A DNA stretch of 64,000 nucleotides from CAIKMD01 sp963729935 (GTDB lineage: Bacteria; Pseudomonadota; Alphaproteobacteria; ATCC43930; CGMCC-115725). The stretch lies in assembly GCA_963729935.1 (NCBI GenBank), contig CAVSPW010000002.1:1736001-1800000 (forward strand), read 5' to 3'. Each line of letters opens with the position of its first letter. The stretch's first letter is position 1. The notes beneath the pieces are model-generated. The model was not told where the DNA came from and did no database searches. It saw only the letters and a program-made list of their open reading frames with translations. The position numbers and the translations under genes are program-made. This document shows, piece after piece, positions 44,519-53,558 of this stretch.

Positions 44519-45805
44519 ATGACCGCACATTCGGACCGCTTTGCCAAGATCTTGGCCGTCATCCGGGTCTCCAGCGGCAATTTTCTGGAGATGTTCGATT
44601 TTTTCGTCTTCGGCTATTACGCAGCCGCCATCGGACATACCTTCTTTCCGAGCACGAGCGAATTCGCCTCGCTGATGTCGTCTTTCATGACCTTCGGCGC
44701 GGGCTTCCTGATGCGCCCCTTGGGCGCGATCTTTCTCGGCGCGTATATCGATAAGCATGGGCGCCGCGCCGGTCTGCTCCTGACGCTTGGTTTGATGGCG
44801 GCGGGCGTGCTGCTGATCGCGTTGGTCCCGGGTTATGCGAGCTGGGGCTGGTTCGCGCCGCTCGCCGTCGTCCTGGGGCGGCTGGTTCAGGGTTTCTCGG
44901 CCGGCGCCGAACTCGGCGGAGTCTCGATCTATCTCTCGGAGATCGCAACCCAAGGGCACAAGGGATTTTATGTCAGCTGGCAATCGGGCAGCCAGCAAGT
45001 CGCGGTGATGGTCGTCGCCCTTCTCGGCGTCATGCTCAATTCCTATCTCGAGCCCCAACAGATGACGCAATGGGGCTGGAGGATCCCGTTCCTGATCGGC
45101 TGCCTCATCGTCCCGCTGATCTTCGTGCTGCGCCGCGGCCTCGTTGAGACCGACGCATTCCTCCAAGGTCGGCGACACGCGACGGTCCACGAAATCTTTC
45201 GCGCCGTGGCGAGCCACTGGCGCCTGGTTCTCACCGGGACGCTGATGGTGACGATGACGACCGTGTCGTTCTATTTCATCACCGCCTATACGCCCACCTT
45301 CGGCACCACCGTGCTGCATCTGCGCGCGACCGACAGCCTCTTCGTCACGCTCTGCGTCGGCGTGTCCAATCTCTTCTGGCTGCCGGCGATGGGCGCACTC
45401 TCCGACCGGATCGGTCGCCGGCCCCTTCTCATCGCCTTTACGGCGCTGACGCTCGTGACGGCCTATCCGGCGCTTTCCTGGCTCGTCGATGCGCCTTCCT
45501 TCGCGCGGCTCCTGACCGTCGAACTCTGGCTGTCTTTCCTTTATGGCAGTTACAACGGCGCCATGGTCGTGGCGCTGACCGAGATCATGCCGGCCAGCGT
45601 GAGGACCTCCGCCTTTGCCGTTGCCTATAGCCTTGCGACGGCCGCGTTCGGCGGCTTCACGCCGGCCATCAGCACCTATCTCATTCACGTGACCGAAAAT
45701 CCTGCGATGCCAGGCATTTGGCTTTCGGCTGCGGCACTTTGCGGACTCGCGGCGGCGCTCCTCATCGGGCGCAAGCGCGGGGTCCCGTCGGTACAGGCCG
45801 CCTAG
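44519..45805 (+). CDS. MFS metabolite:H+ symporter family transporter
   Basis: 428 residues with twelve predicted spans. The N-terminus has the MHS-subfamily segment ASSGNFLEMFDFFVFGYYA-like text (SSGNFLEMFDFFVFGYYAAA), a charged loop after the second span (GAYIDKHGRRAGLLL) and RLVQGFSAGAELGGVSIYL, cited in part as RLVQGFSAGAELGG. These features place it with citrate, tricarballylate and alpha-ketoglutarate proton symporters of the metabolite:H+ symporter family. Substrate is probably a di- or tricarboxylate, but cannot be fixed. Start ATG at 44519 follows GAGGAAGG. No regulator or catabolic gene is adjacent; dapC follows 112 bp downstream on the same strand. Confidence 0.82.
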   Translation: MTAHSDRFAKILAVIRVSSGNFLEMFDFFVFGYYAAAIGHTFFPSTSEFASLMSSFMTFGAGFLMRPLGAIFLGAYIDKHGRRAGLLLTLGLMAAGVLLIALVPGYASWGWFAPLAVVLGRLVQGFSAGAELGGVSIYLSEIATQGHKGFYVSWQSGSQQVAVMVVALLGVMLNSYLEPQQMTQWGWRIPFLIGCLIVPLIFVLRRGLVETDAFLQGRRHATVHEIFRAVASHWRLVLTGTLMVTMTTVSFYFITAYTPTFGTTVLHLRATDSLFVTLCVGVSNLFWLPAMGALSDRIGRRPLLIAFTALTLVTAYPALSWLVDAPSFARLLTVELWLSFLYGSYNGAMVVALTEIMPASVRTSAFAVAYSLATAAFGGFTPAISTYLIHVTENPAMPGIWLSAAALCGLAAALLIGRKRGVPSVQAA

Positions 45806-45917
45806 CGCCCGCGCTCTGGTTGCCCGCGGGGCCGCTTCGGCCGGCGCTTGGCGGCGGCCGTCCATGCGCGTATCATGTTCTCGTTGAGTGCCCGTAGTTT
45901 ACGAGGTTGTTTTATAC

Positions 45918-47111
45918 TTGCCGATCAACCTGCGCCTCGAACGGCTTGCCGATAATCCGTTCTCGAAGCTCCGCGAGCTTTTTGACGGCGTGCAGCCGCG
46001 TTCCAACGAAACCGTGCTTCCTTGGGCGGTGGGCGAACCGCAACACGCGCCGCCGCCCATGCTGGCACGCATCCTGGCCGAGAAAGCCGATCTCTGGAAT
46101 CGCTACCCGCCGCCTGCGGGGACGCCGGAATGCCGCGCCGCTTGCGCGCGCTGGCTCGCGGGACGCTACCGCTTGCCCCCGACGATGGTGACCGGCGAGC
46201 GCAACGTGCTGATCGTCAATGGCACTAAGGAGGCCCTTTTTCTTTGCCCTCAAATGGCAGTGCCGCAGGAAAAAGCCGGCGGCGTCCCGACCGTGCTGAT
46301 GCCGAACCCTTATTACAACGTCTATGTCGGCGGCGCGACTTTGGCAGGTGCCGAGCCGGTCTATCTCGACTGCACCAAGGAAACTGGGTTTCTACCTGAT
46401 CTCGACGCCATCCCCGAGAGCGCGCTGGCACGCTGCGCGCTGTTCTATTTGTGCAGCCCCGCCAATCCGCAGGGCGCAATCGCCGACATGGCCTATCTCA
46501 AAAAAGCGATCGCCCTCGCGCGCGCCTTCGATTTCGTGCTCGCCATGGATGAGTGTTACGGCGAAATCTACGACCGCGTTCAACCCCCCGGCGCGCTCGA
46601 GGCCTGCGCCGAATTGGGCGGCGCGCTCGACCAGGTTCTGGTCTTCCACTCGCTCTCCAAGCGCTCGAATGCGGCGGGTTTGCGCTGCGGCTTCGTCGCC
46701 GGCGACGCGCGCCTGATCGAGCGCTTTGCGCATCTGCGCTCTTACGCGGGCGCGCAAGTACCGTTGCCCATTCAGGACGCCGCGATCGCGCTCTGGAGCG
46801 AGGAGTCGCACGTCGAAGCCAACCGCGCGCTCTATCGCCGAAAATTCGACGTTGCGGAAAGCCTGCTGGGCGGCCGGTTCGACTTCTACCGGCCCCAAGG
46901 CGGATTCTTCTTGTGGCTCGATGTCGGCGATGGCGAGCAAGGAGCCTTGACCTTGTGGCGCGAGGCCGCCTTGCGCACCTTGCCGGGGGCCTACACCACG
47001 CGCACGAATCCGGGCCATGAGAATCCGGGCCGGCGTTACATCCGTGTTGCGCTGGTCCATGACGATGCCACGATCGAAGCCGGCATGCGGCGCATGCTGC
47101 GCGTTCTCTGA
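45918..47111 (+). CDS. dapC: Succinyldiaminopimelate transaminase
   Basis: 397 residues if started at the TTG at 45918, which has GAGG eleven bases upstream and gives PINLRLERLADNPFSKLREL, close to the family's N-terminus; a GTG at 45888 in frame has no ribosome-binding site. Fold type I aminotransferase: VNGTKEALFLCPQMA, LMPNPYYNVYVGGA, YLCSPANPQGAIADM and the PLP lysine in FHSLSKRSNAAGLRCGF. DapC transfers the amino group in the succinylase branch of lysine and diaminopimelate synthesis, needed for peptidoglycan. The next gene, ftsK, starts 12 bp after the stop, so this is probably an operon dapC-ftsK-lolA linked to cell-wall and division functions. Confidence 0.84.
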   Translation: MPINLRLERLADNPFSKLRELFDGVQPRSNETVLPWAVGEPQHAPPPMLARILAEKADLWNRYPPPAGTPECRAACARWLAGRYRLPPTMVTGERNVLIVNGTKEALFLCPQMAVPQEKAGGVPTVLMPNPYYNVYVGGATLAGAEPVYLDCTKETGFLPDLDAIPESALARCALFYLCSPANPQGAIADMAYLKKAIALARAFDFVLAMDECYGEIYDRVQPPGALEACAELGGALDQVLVFHSLSKRSNAAGLRCGFVAGDARLIERFAHLRSYAGAQVPLPIQDAAIALWSEESHVEANRALYRRKFDVAESLLGGRFDFYRPQGGFFLWLDVGDGEQGALTLWREAALRTLPGAYTTRTNPGHENPGRRYIRVALVHDDATIEAGMRRMLRVL

Positions 47112-47123
47112 AACGAGGAAAGC

Positions 47124-49517
47124 ATGGCGAGCATTACCGAAGCCGACCGCAAATTTCCTGCATCGCCGCTCCAGGCTTGGCGACGCTTCTTCGCCATCGC
47201 CTTCGGTTTGGCATTCCTTGCGGCGGGGTTGTGGCTCCTCGTGGCGCTTGCGACCCATGACCGGGGCGATCCGTCCTGGAACCAATCGATCAGCGCCTAT
47301 GTCAAAAACGGGATGGGCCTTCCCGGCGCCCAAGCTTCCGATGTGCTGCTCCAATGGCTGGGGCTTGCGGCCTGGCTGTTGCCGATCGTGCTGTTCGATT
47401 GGGCGCTTCGTCTCGTGACAGGACGCGGGCTCAAGCGCCTCTGGCTCAAAATCGCGGTGCTGCCGTTCTTGCTGATCGCAGCCTCCTTCGCGATCTCGAT
47501 CGTGCCGCCCTTTTCGAGCTGGCCGCTCAAGGTCGGGCTCGGTGGCGTCCTCGGCAAGCTCGGCCGCGACGGCGTCGCCCATATCGACGTGGCGCCGCCG
47601 CTTTCGGCCATGGCGGCGGCCCTGCTCGTTGCCTTGATGCTCGTCTACGTCTTGGGCTGGTCATTCATCGGATTTACGCCGCGCGCGGAGGAGAAGCGGC
47701 GCTATGTGCGGCCGGGCGCGCGTCGGCAGCAGGAACCCGCACCCGGGCTCTGGGCGCGCATCGCCGCGCGGCTGCCATCCTTGCCGCGCTGGCCCATGGA
47801 ACGGGCCGAAAGCGCCGGTCTCCAGGATGAGGCGCGCTTGCGCCGGGAGCCGCGGCTCGGCCCACCACGATCCTCTCCCGAGGAGCACGAAGAGGAGGAA
47901 GAGGAAGCGATCGCCGTCCCGCTCAAACGCGTGGCGAAGGTCGATCTGCCGCGCCGCGCCAAGAACCGCGAAAGTCAGCGCCAGGCGCTTCTCGATCTCG
48001 TGCCGGCGGGCGAGCATTTGCTGCCGCCGCTGGATTTGCTCGACGAGGTGCCGCCCTCGCGCTTCGCCCAGATCAGCGCCGATGCTTTGCAGCAGAATGC
48101 GCGGCTTCTCGAATCCGTGCTCGCCGATTTCGGCATTCAAGGCCAGATCGTCAAGGTGAGGCCCGGACCCGTGGTCGCGCTCTACGAGCTCGAGCCCGCG
48201 CCGGGCATCAAGGCCTCGCGGGTCATCGGCCTTGCCGACGACATTGCGCGCTCGATGAGCGCCATCTCGGCGCGTGTCGCCGTCATCCCCGGGCGCAACG
48301 TGATCGGCATCGAGCTGCCGAATTCGCGCGCCGAGGTCGTCTATCTGCGCGAGCTTCTCGCATCGGAAGATTACGAGCGCACGGCCGCCAAGCTCGCCCT
48401 CGTGCTCGGCAAGGATATCGGCGGCACGCCCGTGATCGCCGATCTCGCGCGCATGCCGCATCTTCTCATCGCCGGAACCACCGGCTCGGGTAAGTCGGTT
48501 GGCATCAATACGATGATCCTCTCGATTCTTTATCGCATGCCGCCCGACCAGTGCAAATTCATCATGATCGATCCCAAGATGCTCGAATTATCGGTCTATG
48601 ACGGCATTCCTCATCTTCTCGCCCCGGTCGTCACCGAAGCGCGCAAGGCGGTTGTGGCGCTCAAATGGACCGTGCGTGAAATGGAGAACCGTTATCGCGC
48701 CATGTCGAAATTGGGCGTGCGCAACATTGAGGGATACAATCAGCGGCTCGCCGAAGCGAAGTCCCGCGGCGAAATCCTGAAGCGCAAGGTTCAAACCGGC
48801 TTCCACGAGGAAACCGGCCGGCCGATCTTCGAGGAACAGGCGCTGGCCTCGACGCCGCTGCCGCTTATTATCGTCGTCGTCGACGAAATGGCCGATCTGA
48901 TGCTGGTCGCGGGCAAGGATATCGAAGCCGCGGTTCAGCGTCTCGCCCAGATGGCGCGCGCGGCCGGCATTCACATCGTGATGGCGACGCAGCGGCCCTC
49001 GGTCGATGTCATCACCGGGACGATCAAGGCCAATTTTCCGACCCGGATCAGCTTTCAGGTCACCTCGAAAATCGACAGCCGCACCATTCTCGGCGAGTCG
49101 GGGGCTGAGCAGCTTCTGGGCCGCGGCGACATGCTCTATATGGCGGGCGGCGGACGCATCACGCGCGTTCACGGGCCCTTCGTCTCCGACGACGAGGTCG
49201 AGCGCGTCGTTCGCTTCTTGAAGGAGAATGGCGGACCGCCCACCTATATCGAAGAGGTGACCGAGGATGCGGATGACGAGCTGGGCATGAGCTTCGGCGC
49301 GGATTCAGTGGGCTCGGGCGATCAACTCTACGATCAGGCAGTGGCGCTCGTCTGCCGCGAGCGCAAGGCGTCGACCAGTTTCGTGCAACGCCACCTGCAG
49401 ATCGGCTATAACCGTGCCGCGCGCATTATCGAGCGCATGGAAGCCGAAGGCGTCGTGACGCCGGCTAACCATGTCGGCAAGCGCGAGGTGCTTGGCCGGA
49501 ACATCGACGAGGAATGA
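47124..49517 (+). CDS. ftsK: DNA translocase FtsK
   Basis: 797 residues. Four N-terminal membrane spans (about 25-45, 80-98, 115-135 and 165-185) anchor it at the division septum. A charged linker follows (about 200-300, with the acidic run SSPEEHEEEEEE). The motor has the FtsK beta domain with Walker A IAGTTGSGKSVGIN (about 453-466), VDEMADLMLV as Walker B and QRPSVDVITGTIKANFP. The C-terminal gamma domain that reads KOPS ends in VQRHLQIGYNRAARII. It pumps DNA and activates XerCD at dif. Start ATG with GAGGAAAGC. ATGA overlap with lolA. Full length for an alphaproteobacterial FtsK. Confidence 0.96.
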   Translation: MASITEADRKFPASPLQAWRRFFAIAFGLAFLAAGLWLLVALATHDRGDPSWNQSISAYVKNGMGLPGAQASDVLLQWLGLAAWLLPIVLFDWALRLVTGRGLKRLWLKIAVLPFLLIAASFAISIVPPFSSWPLKVGLGGVLGKLGRDGVAHIDVAPPLSAMAAALLVALMLVYVLGWSFIGFTPRAEEKRRYVRPGARRQQEPAPGLWARIAARLPSLPRWPMERAESAGLQDEARLRREPRLGPPRSSPEEHEEEEEEAIAVPLKRVAKVDLPRRAKNRESQRQALLDLVPAGEHLLPPLDLLDEVPPSRFAQISADALQQNARLLESVLADFGIQGQIVKVRPGPVVALYELEPAPGIKASRVIGLADDIARSMSAISARVAVIPGRNVIGIELPNSRAEVVYLRELLASEDYERTAAKLALVLGKDIGGTPVIADLARMPHLLIAGTTGSGKSVGINTMILSILYRMPPDQCKFIMIDPKMLELSVYDGIPHLLAPVVTEARKAVVALKWTVREMENRYRAMSKLGVRNIEGYNQRLAEAKSRGEILKRKVQTGFHEETGRPIFEEQALASTPLPLIIVVVDEMADLMLVAGKDIEAAVQRLAQMARAAGIHIVMATQRPSVDVITGTIKANFPTRISFQVTSKIDSRTILGESGAEQLLGRGDMLYMAGGGRITRVHGPFVSDDEVERVVRFLKENGGPPTYIEEVTEDADDELGMSFGADSVGSGDQLYDQAVALVCRERKASTSFVQRHLQIGYNRAARIIERMEAEGVVTPANHVGKREVLGRNIDEE

Positions 49518-50173
49518 AAAAACTTTCATCGTGCTTGCCCGTTTCCCGCCGGGGCGTTCTTGCGGCGGTGCCCGCTTTCGCCGCGTTGAGCTTGCTGGCG
49601 ACTTTTTCGCGCGCCGCGGTATCAAATGCGGATAATGCGGATCTGAAACGCGTGCAGGAATATCTCAACGGTATCCATACCTTGCAGTCGCGTTTCGAAC
49701 AGATCACGGGCGAGGGCGGCATCGCGACCGGTACGCTCTATCTCTCGCGTCCCGGTCACATGCGGGTCGAATACGATCCGCCCGTGCCGATTCTGTTGGT
49801 CGCGACCGACGGCCGGGTCTGGTATTACGACAAGCAGCTCGAGGAGATCAGCTTCTTCGCGCTCAAAGATACCCCCGCTTGGTTCCTTCTTCAGGACAAC
49901 GTCACCTTCGGCGGCGATCTTAGCGTGAGCAATCTTGAGCGCGATCCTGGGGCGCTGCGCGTCACCGTCACCGAGACCAAGAACCCCGATCTGGGCAAGG
50001 CGACCCTGGTGTTAAGCGATCACCCGCTCGAACTGAAGCAATGGCATCTGGTGGATGCCCAGCAAAGGGCCGTTACCGTCACGCTCGATGATCCGCATTA
50101 CGGTGCGTCGCTCAATCCCAGCCTGTTCTATTGGACCGATCCGCGGCCGCCGGGAGCGCGCAATCCCAACTGA
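49514..50173 (+). CDS. lolA: Outer-membrane lipoprotein carrier protein LolA
   Basis: 219 residues, starting with an ATGA overlap on ftsK. The N-terminus MKKLSSCLPVSRRGVLAAVP has a charged region then a hydrophobic core with a cleavage-like site FSRA-AV; the twin arginine in SRRGVL is noted but a Sec route is more usual for LolA. Body elements: LNGIHTLQSRFEQITGEGG, GTLYLSRPGHMRVEYDPP and LSDHPLELKQWHLVDAQ are typical of the LolA family. It ferries lipoproteins across the periplasm from LolCDE to LolB. The gene is the last of dapC-ftsK-lolA. Confidence 0.91.
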   Translation: MKKLSSCLPVSRRGVLAAVPAFAALSLLATFSRAAVSNADNADLKRVQEYLNGIHTLQSRFEQITGEGGIATGTLYLSRPGHMRVEYDPPVPILLVATDGRVWYYDKQLEEISFFALKDTPAWFLLQDNVTFGGDLSVSNLERDPGALRVTVTETKNPDLGKATLVLSDHPLELKQWHLVDAQQRAVTVTLDDPHYGASLNPSLFYWTDPRPPGARNPN

Positions 50174-50285
50174 GCCGGGCGGCATCGACATCGCCCCCCC
50201 GTTTTATCGAGCTATTAGCGGGCCGTTAATCAGCCTTGAGTTTACTGCTGTTGCAACCGTTACGCTCTCAGTCCATCGTCTTTCC

Positions 50286-51134
50286 ATGTCGATGATCGCC
50301 GCGCCCATGCCCGGCTCTGCTCCGCGAGACCAGGCTCGTCCCGTTGCCGTCATCGGCATCCAATGCTGCCGACGCGAGATTATGACGCCGGGCGGCGGCC
50401 ATCCCGCTCACGCCGTCGTCAAGAAATACGTCGATGCCGTGGTCGAGGGCAGCGGCGCAATGCCGCTGCTTGTCCCGGCCGAAGGCGAGGCCGCCATGGC
50501 CCAGGCCGCAGTCGCCCGGATCGACGGGTTGCTCGTGCCCGGATCCCCGTCCAACGTGGAACCACACCATTATGACGGATCCCCGAGCCTGCCCGATACG
50601 CTCCACGATCCGGCTCGGGATGGGGTCGTATTGCCATTGCTGCGCGCGGCGATCCAGGCCGACTTACCCGTCTTGGCGATTTGCCGTGGCATTCAGGAAT
50701 TGAATGTCGCTCTCGGCGGAACGCTGCACCAGCGGGTTCACGAAGTACCCGGGCGGCTCGATCATCGTGCGCCCAAGCTCGACTCCGTCGATGAGCGCTA
50801 CGCCCATCGCGCTCACGGCGTGGAACTGACCGCAGGCGGGTTGTTCGAAGGGTTGGCAGGCAAACACGCGTTGACCGTCAACTCGCTTCACCATCAAGGC
50901 ATCGACCGGCTCGCACCGTCCCTCGTCGTGGAGGCGCTCGCTCCCGATGGCCAGATCGAGGCGGTTCGGCTACCGGCCGCGCGTTTCGTCGTCGGCGTGC
51001 AATGGCATCCGGAATTCCGCTTTGCCGACGATCCGTTCTCGGTACAACTCTTCGCGGCCTTTGGCGCCGCCTGCCGCGCCCGTGCCCGGGCGCGCTCGGC
51101 CGTCGAGCGCGCCCTAGCCGATCCTCTGCGATAA
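50286..51134 (+). CDS. Class I glutamine-amidotransferase-like (peptidase C26) gamma-glutamyl hydrolase
   Basis: 282 residues from the ATG at 50286; an in-frame ATG at 50292 is also possible. The GATase triad is visible: cysteine in LAICRGIQELNVALGG, histidine and glutamate in VGVQWHPEF. GLLVPGSPSNVEPHHY is the GSPSN-type motif of PuuD-like gamma-glutamyl-gamma-aminobutyrate hydrolases, and the family mark H-X-R-S/A-P-K appears as DHRAPK. In polyamine breakdown PuuD frees GABA. No other puu genes are adjacent, so the pathway is not established here. Followed after 427 bp, which holds a candidate small RNA, by an alpha/beta hydrolase gene. Confidence 0.82.
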   Translation: MSMIAAPMPGSAPRDQARPVAVIGIQCCRREIMTPGGGHPAHAVVKKYVDAVVEGSGAMPLLVPAEGEAAMAQAAVARIDGLLVPGSPSNVEPHHYDGSPSLPDTLHDPARDGVVLPLLRAAIQADLPVLAICRGIQELNVALGGTLHQRVHEVPGRLDHRAPKLDSVDERYAHRAHGVELTAGGLFEGLAGKHALTVNSLHHQGIDRLAPSLVVEALAPDGQIEAVRLPAARFVVGVQWHPEFRFADDPFSVQLFAAFGAACRARARARSAVERALADPLR

Positions 51135-51264
51135 CCCGATCACCAACCGCCGCTCGCGCGTCGGTAGCCGCATCGCGATGTGGTGGTCGCGCCCCCGATC
51201 ACGACCGCGCACGGAAGCGTGAGGGTGATTGACGCGCGTCCCCCCAGTTCCCACCTACATGCAC

Positions 51265-51382
51265 AGAAGCGCGGCGGGTTCGCCTGCCGCCGGCCCGTCG
51301 GGCGTTCCCCCGAGCCCCAACGGGTCCCCCCGCGACGGGGCTTCGGGCGCTCGGCTATCCCCCTAGCCGGGCGCCTTTTTTT
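51265..51382 (+). ncRNA. Candidate trans-acting small RNA with C-rich loops
   Basis: Three stacked stem-loops are visible on the plus strand. Hairpin 1 pairs GCGGCGGG (51271-51278) with CCTGCCGC (51283-51290) around a TTCG tetraloop. Hairpin 2 pairs AGCCCC (51313-51318) with GGGGCT (51337-51342), leaving the inner TCCCCCC at 51325-51331 exposed or in a small inner hairpin; a third C-run (51306-51311) precedes it. Hairpin 3, the terminator, has a 12-bp stem with loop TCCCCC. C-rich single-stranded loops of this kind pair with Shine-Dalgarno sequences in known alphaproteobacterial regulators. The 5' end is a guess: TTGACG (51229-51234) and TACAT (51256-51260) could be promoter elements but the spacing is long. 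Identity with a known RNA family was not tested. Confidence 0.5.
51346..51382 (+). terminator. Intrinsic terminator with C-rich loop
   Basis: GGCGCTCGGCTA (51346-51357) pairs with TAGCCGGGCGCC (51364-51375), with one T-G wobble, around loop TCCCCC (51358-51363), followed by seven T residues (51376-51382). It is the strongest terminator in the window and lies 212 nt downstream of the nearest coding gene on this strand, too far for a simple gene terminator. Confidence 0.88.
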
Positions 51383-51561
51383 GGCGCTCCCAAATTGGCC
51401 TCGCCATCGCCGAACGGCCGTGTGATGAAGGCGCGTCGGTCGTCCTCGCGGATGGCGGCCCGGCGCTGGCTGGTGGGCATTGCCGGAGGCCGCTGCTTCC
51501 TCTTCTAGCCTTGCCGCTTTTGTGCTTCAAACAAACGGCTCGAATGCGGAGGCTTGGATCA

Positions 51562-52653
51562 ATGGCAATGCCGGAACCTTTGATGATCGCGCGCCAGGGC
51601 TACCTTTTCGCCGGCGGTCATTACGCGACCATCGGCGGTAAGCGCGTCATGAGCGGCCAGCTTTATGCGGAGTTTCAGATTCCGCAAAATCTCGCGCACC
51701 CCTATCCCGTGATCATGGTCCATGGCGGCAGCCAATCGGGCACGAATTATACCGGGACGCCCGACGGACGCGAAGGCTGGGCCCAGCATTTTCTACGCCG
51801 GGGCTACGCCGTTTATGTCGTCGATCAAGTCGGCCGCGGGCGTGCGGCCTATCGCTCGGATTTGTACGGACCGGTCCGCGATCCGGAGGTCGAAGGCGCG
51901 CAGCAGCGTTTCGTCGCCATCAAACGGCAGCAGCTTTGGCCGCAGGCTGCCTTGCACACGCAATGGCCGGGCGGCGATGAGCCCGGCGATCCCGTCTTCG
52001 ATCAATTCTTTGCCTCGCAACTGCCGACGATCGCGGATTTCGCGCGCCAACAGGAACTGAACCGCGACGCGTTGATCGCGCTGATCGATAAGATCGGGCC
52101 ATCGATCTTGCTCACCCATTCCCAATCCGGCGCTTTCGGCTGGCCGGTCGCGGATGCGCGTCCCGATGCCGTCAAGGCGTTGTTGCAAGTCGAACCGAGC
52201 GGCCCGCCCTTTTACGAGATCGGCCTGGAGCATGTGGGACCGCCGGAATTCTATCACGCGGGCGGCAAAGCGCGGCCCTGGGGCCTGACATCCGTCCCGC
52301 TGGCCTATGATCCGCCGGCGTCATCGCCCGAGGAGTTGGTTCCGGTGCGGCAGGGCGCGCCAGACGGGCCGGGCCTCGCGCGCGGCTGGCTGCAGCAGGA
52401 ACCGGCGCGCCAACTTCCTAATCTTCGGAAAATGCCGATTCTGATCGTCACCGGCGAAGCCTCCTATCATGCCGTCTATGACCACCTGACCGTGAAATTC
52501 CTCGAGCAGGCCGGCGTTCATCCGAGCTTCATCCAGCTCAAGGATGTGGGCGTTCGCGGCAATGGTCACATGCTGATGCTCGAGAAGAATAATGCGGAGA
52601 TCGCGGCGGTGATGTTGAACTGGCTCGATCAAGCCATGCCGGCGAAGGCGTAA
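51562..52653 (+). CDS. Alpha/beta hydrolase
   Basis: 363 residues from the ATG at 51562, nine bases after GGAGG. An oxyanion-type HGGSQSGTNY (about residues 50-59) is followed by AVYVVDQVGRGRAAY, the nucleophile elbow LTHSQSGAFGW with a serine, and a late histidine in GNGHMLMLEKNN. The core is interrupted by a long cap region, roughly 95-160, with a putative lid. Annotated relatives are 'alpha/beta hydrolases' of unknown substrate, some linked to degradation of esters. The acid residue could not be fixed. The exonuclease III gene starts 7 bp after the stop. Confidence 0.8.
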   Translation: MAMPEPLMIARQGYLFAGGHYATIGGKRVMSGQLYAEFQIPQNLAHPYPVIMVHGGSQSGTNYTGTPDGREGWAQHFLRRGYAVYVVDQVGRGRAAYRSDLYGPVRDPEVEGAQQRFVAIKRQQLWPQAALHTQWPGGDEPGDPVFDQFFASQLPTIADFARQQELNRDALIALIDKIGPSILLTHSQSGAFGWPVADARPDAVKALLQVEPSGPPFYEIGLEHVGPPEFYHAGGKARPWGLTSVPLAYDPPASSPEELVPVRQGAPDGPGLARGWLQQEPARQLPNLRKMPILIVTGEASYHAVYDHLTVKFLEQAGVHPSFIQLKDVGVRGNGHMLMLEKNNAEIAAVMLNWLDQAMPAKA

Positions 52654-52660
52654 CCGGAGG

Positions 52661-53458
52661 ATGGCGCTCACCCTCGTCACCTGGAACATCAACTCGGTTC
52701 GCCTGCGCATCGATCTCGTCAAGCGTACGGTCGCCGAATTGAACCCGGACGTGTTATGTCTTCAGGAAACGAAGACGCCGGACGAGTTCTTTCCCCGCGA
52801 GGCGGTCGAGGCACTCGGCTTTCGGCACATGCTGATCCACGGCATGAAGGGCTATAACGGTGTCGCGATCCTGTCGCGCGTCAAACTGGAAAACGCGCGC
52901 AGCGAGGGCTGGTGCGGACGCGAGGATTGCCGTCACGCGATCGCAGAACTGCCCGGCGGCATCGAACTCCACAATGTCTATGTGCCGGCCGGCGGCGACA
53001 TTCCCGATCCGGACGAAAATCCGAAATTCGCGCACAAGCTCCGCTTTCTCGACGAAGTCACGGGCTGGTTCAAGGGCCGACGACGCGCGAGCAAGCCCAC
53101 CATCCTGGTCGGCGATCTGAACATCGCGCCGCTCGAAACCGACGTCTGGTCCCACAAGCAGCTCTTGGACGTGGTGAGCCACACGCCCCTTGAGCTCGAA
53201 AAGCTCGGCCGGCTCCAAGACGCGGCCAAATTCGTCGACGCCGTCCGCTATTTCATTCCGCCCGAGCAGAAGCTTTATACGTGGTGGAGCTACCGTGCGC
53301 GCGATTGGGCGGCGTCCGACCGCGGCCGGCGCCTCGATCACGTCTGGGTGACGCCGGTATTGAAGGACAGACTCGCCGGGGCGGCAGTGCATCGCGCCGC
53401 GCGCGATTGGGAGCGCGGCTCAGACCATGTTCCCGTGCTGGTGCGGCTTTACGACTGA
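52661..53458 (+). CDS. xth: Exodeoxyribonuclease III (XthA type)
   Basis: 265 residues. The EEP-fold nuclease motifs are in order: LVTWNINSVRLRID with the metal Asn, LCLQETKTPDEFFP with the catalytic Glu, GYNGVAILSR, VGDLNIAP with Asp/Asn, and the C-terminal RRLDHVWVT and GSDHVPVLVRL carrying the catalytic His. It removes 3' blocks and cuts abasic DNA in base-excision repair. It is full length for the XthA family. Start ATG at 52661, 7 bp after the alpha/beta hydrolase stop, suggesting co-transcription, although the two have no evident shared role. Confidence 0.93.
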   Translation: MALTLVTWNINSVRLRIDLVKRTVAELNPDVLCLQETKTPDEFFPREAVEALGFRHMLIHGMKGYNGVAILSRVKLENARSEGWCGREDCRHAIAELPGGIELHNVYVPAGGDIPDPDENPKFAHKLRFLDEVTGWFKGRRRASKPTILVGDLNIAPLETDVWSHKQLLDVVSHTPLELEKLGRLQDAAKFVDAVRYFIPPEQKLYTWWSYRARDWAASDRGRRLDHVWVTPVLKDRLAGAAVHRAARDWERGSDHVPVLVRLYD

Positions 53459-53558
53459 GCCTTCGGCGGCGGCCCTCACCTTGTCATCGCCGGCTCGCGC
53501 CGCTCTTGCGGGCTCGAGCCGAATCACTCATGCGCCGCCTCGACGGCCACGGACCCGG

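Larger units (their letters stand above)
51135..51561. other. 427-bp spacer holding a candidate small RNA
   Basis: No protein gene was recognised. The segment 51239-51382 contains four runs of TCCCCC(C), three of them in or next to hairpin loops, and ends in a strong intrinsic terminator; see the ncRNA entry. After the terminator, 51383-51560 is ordinary high-GC sequence leading into the alpha/beta-hydrolase ribosome-binding site GGAGG (51548-51552). Confidence 0.6.
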
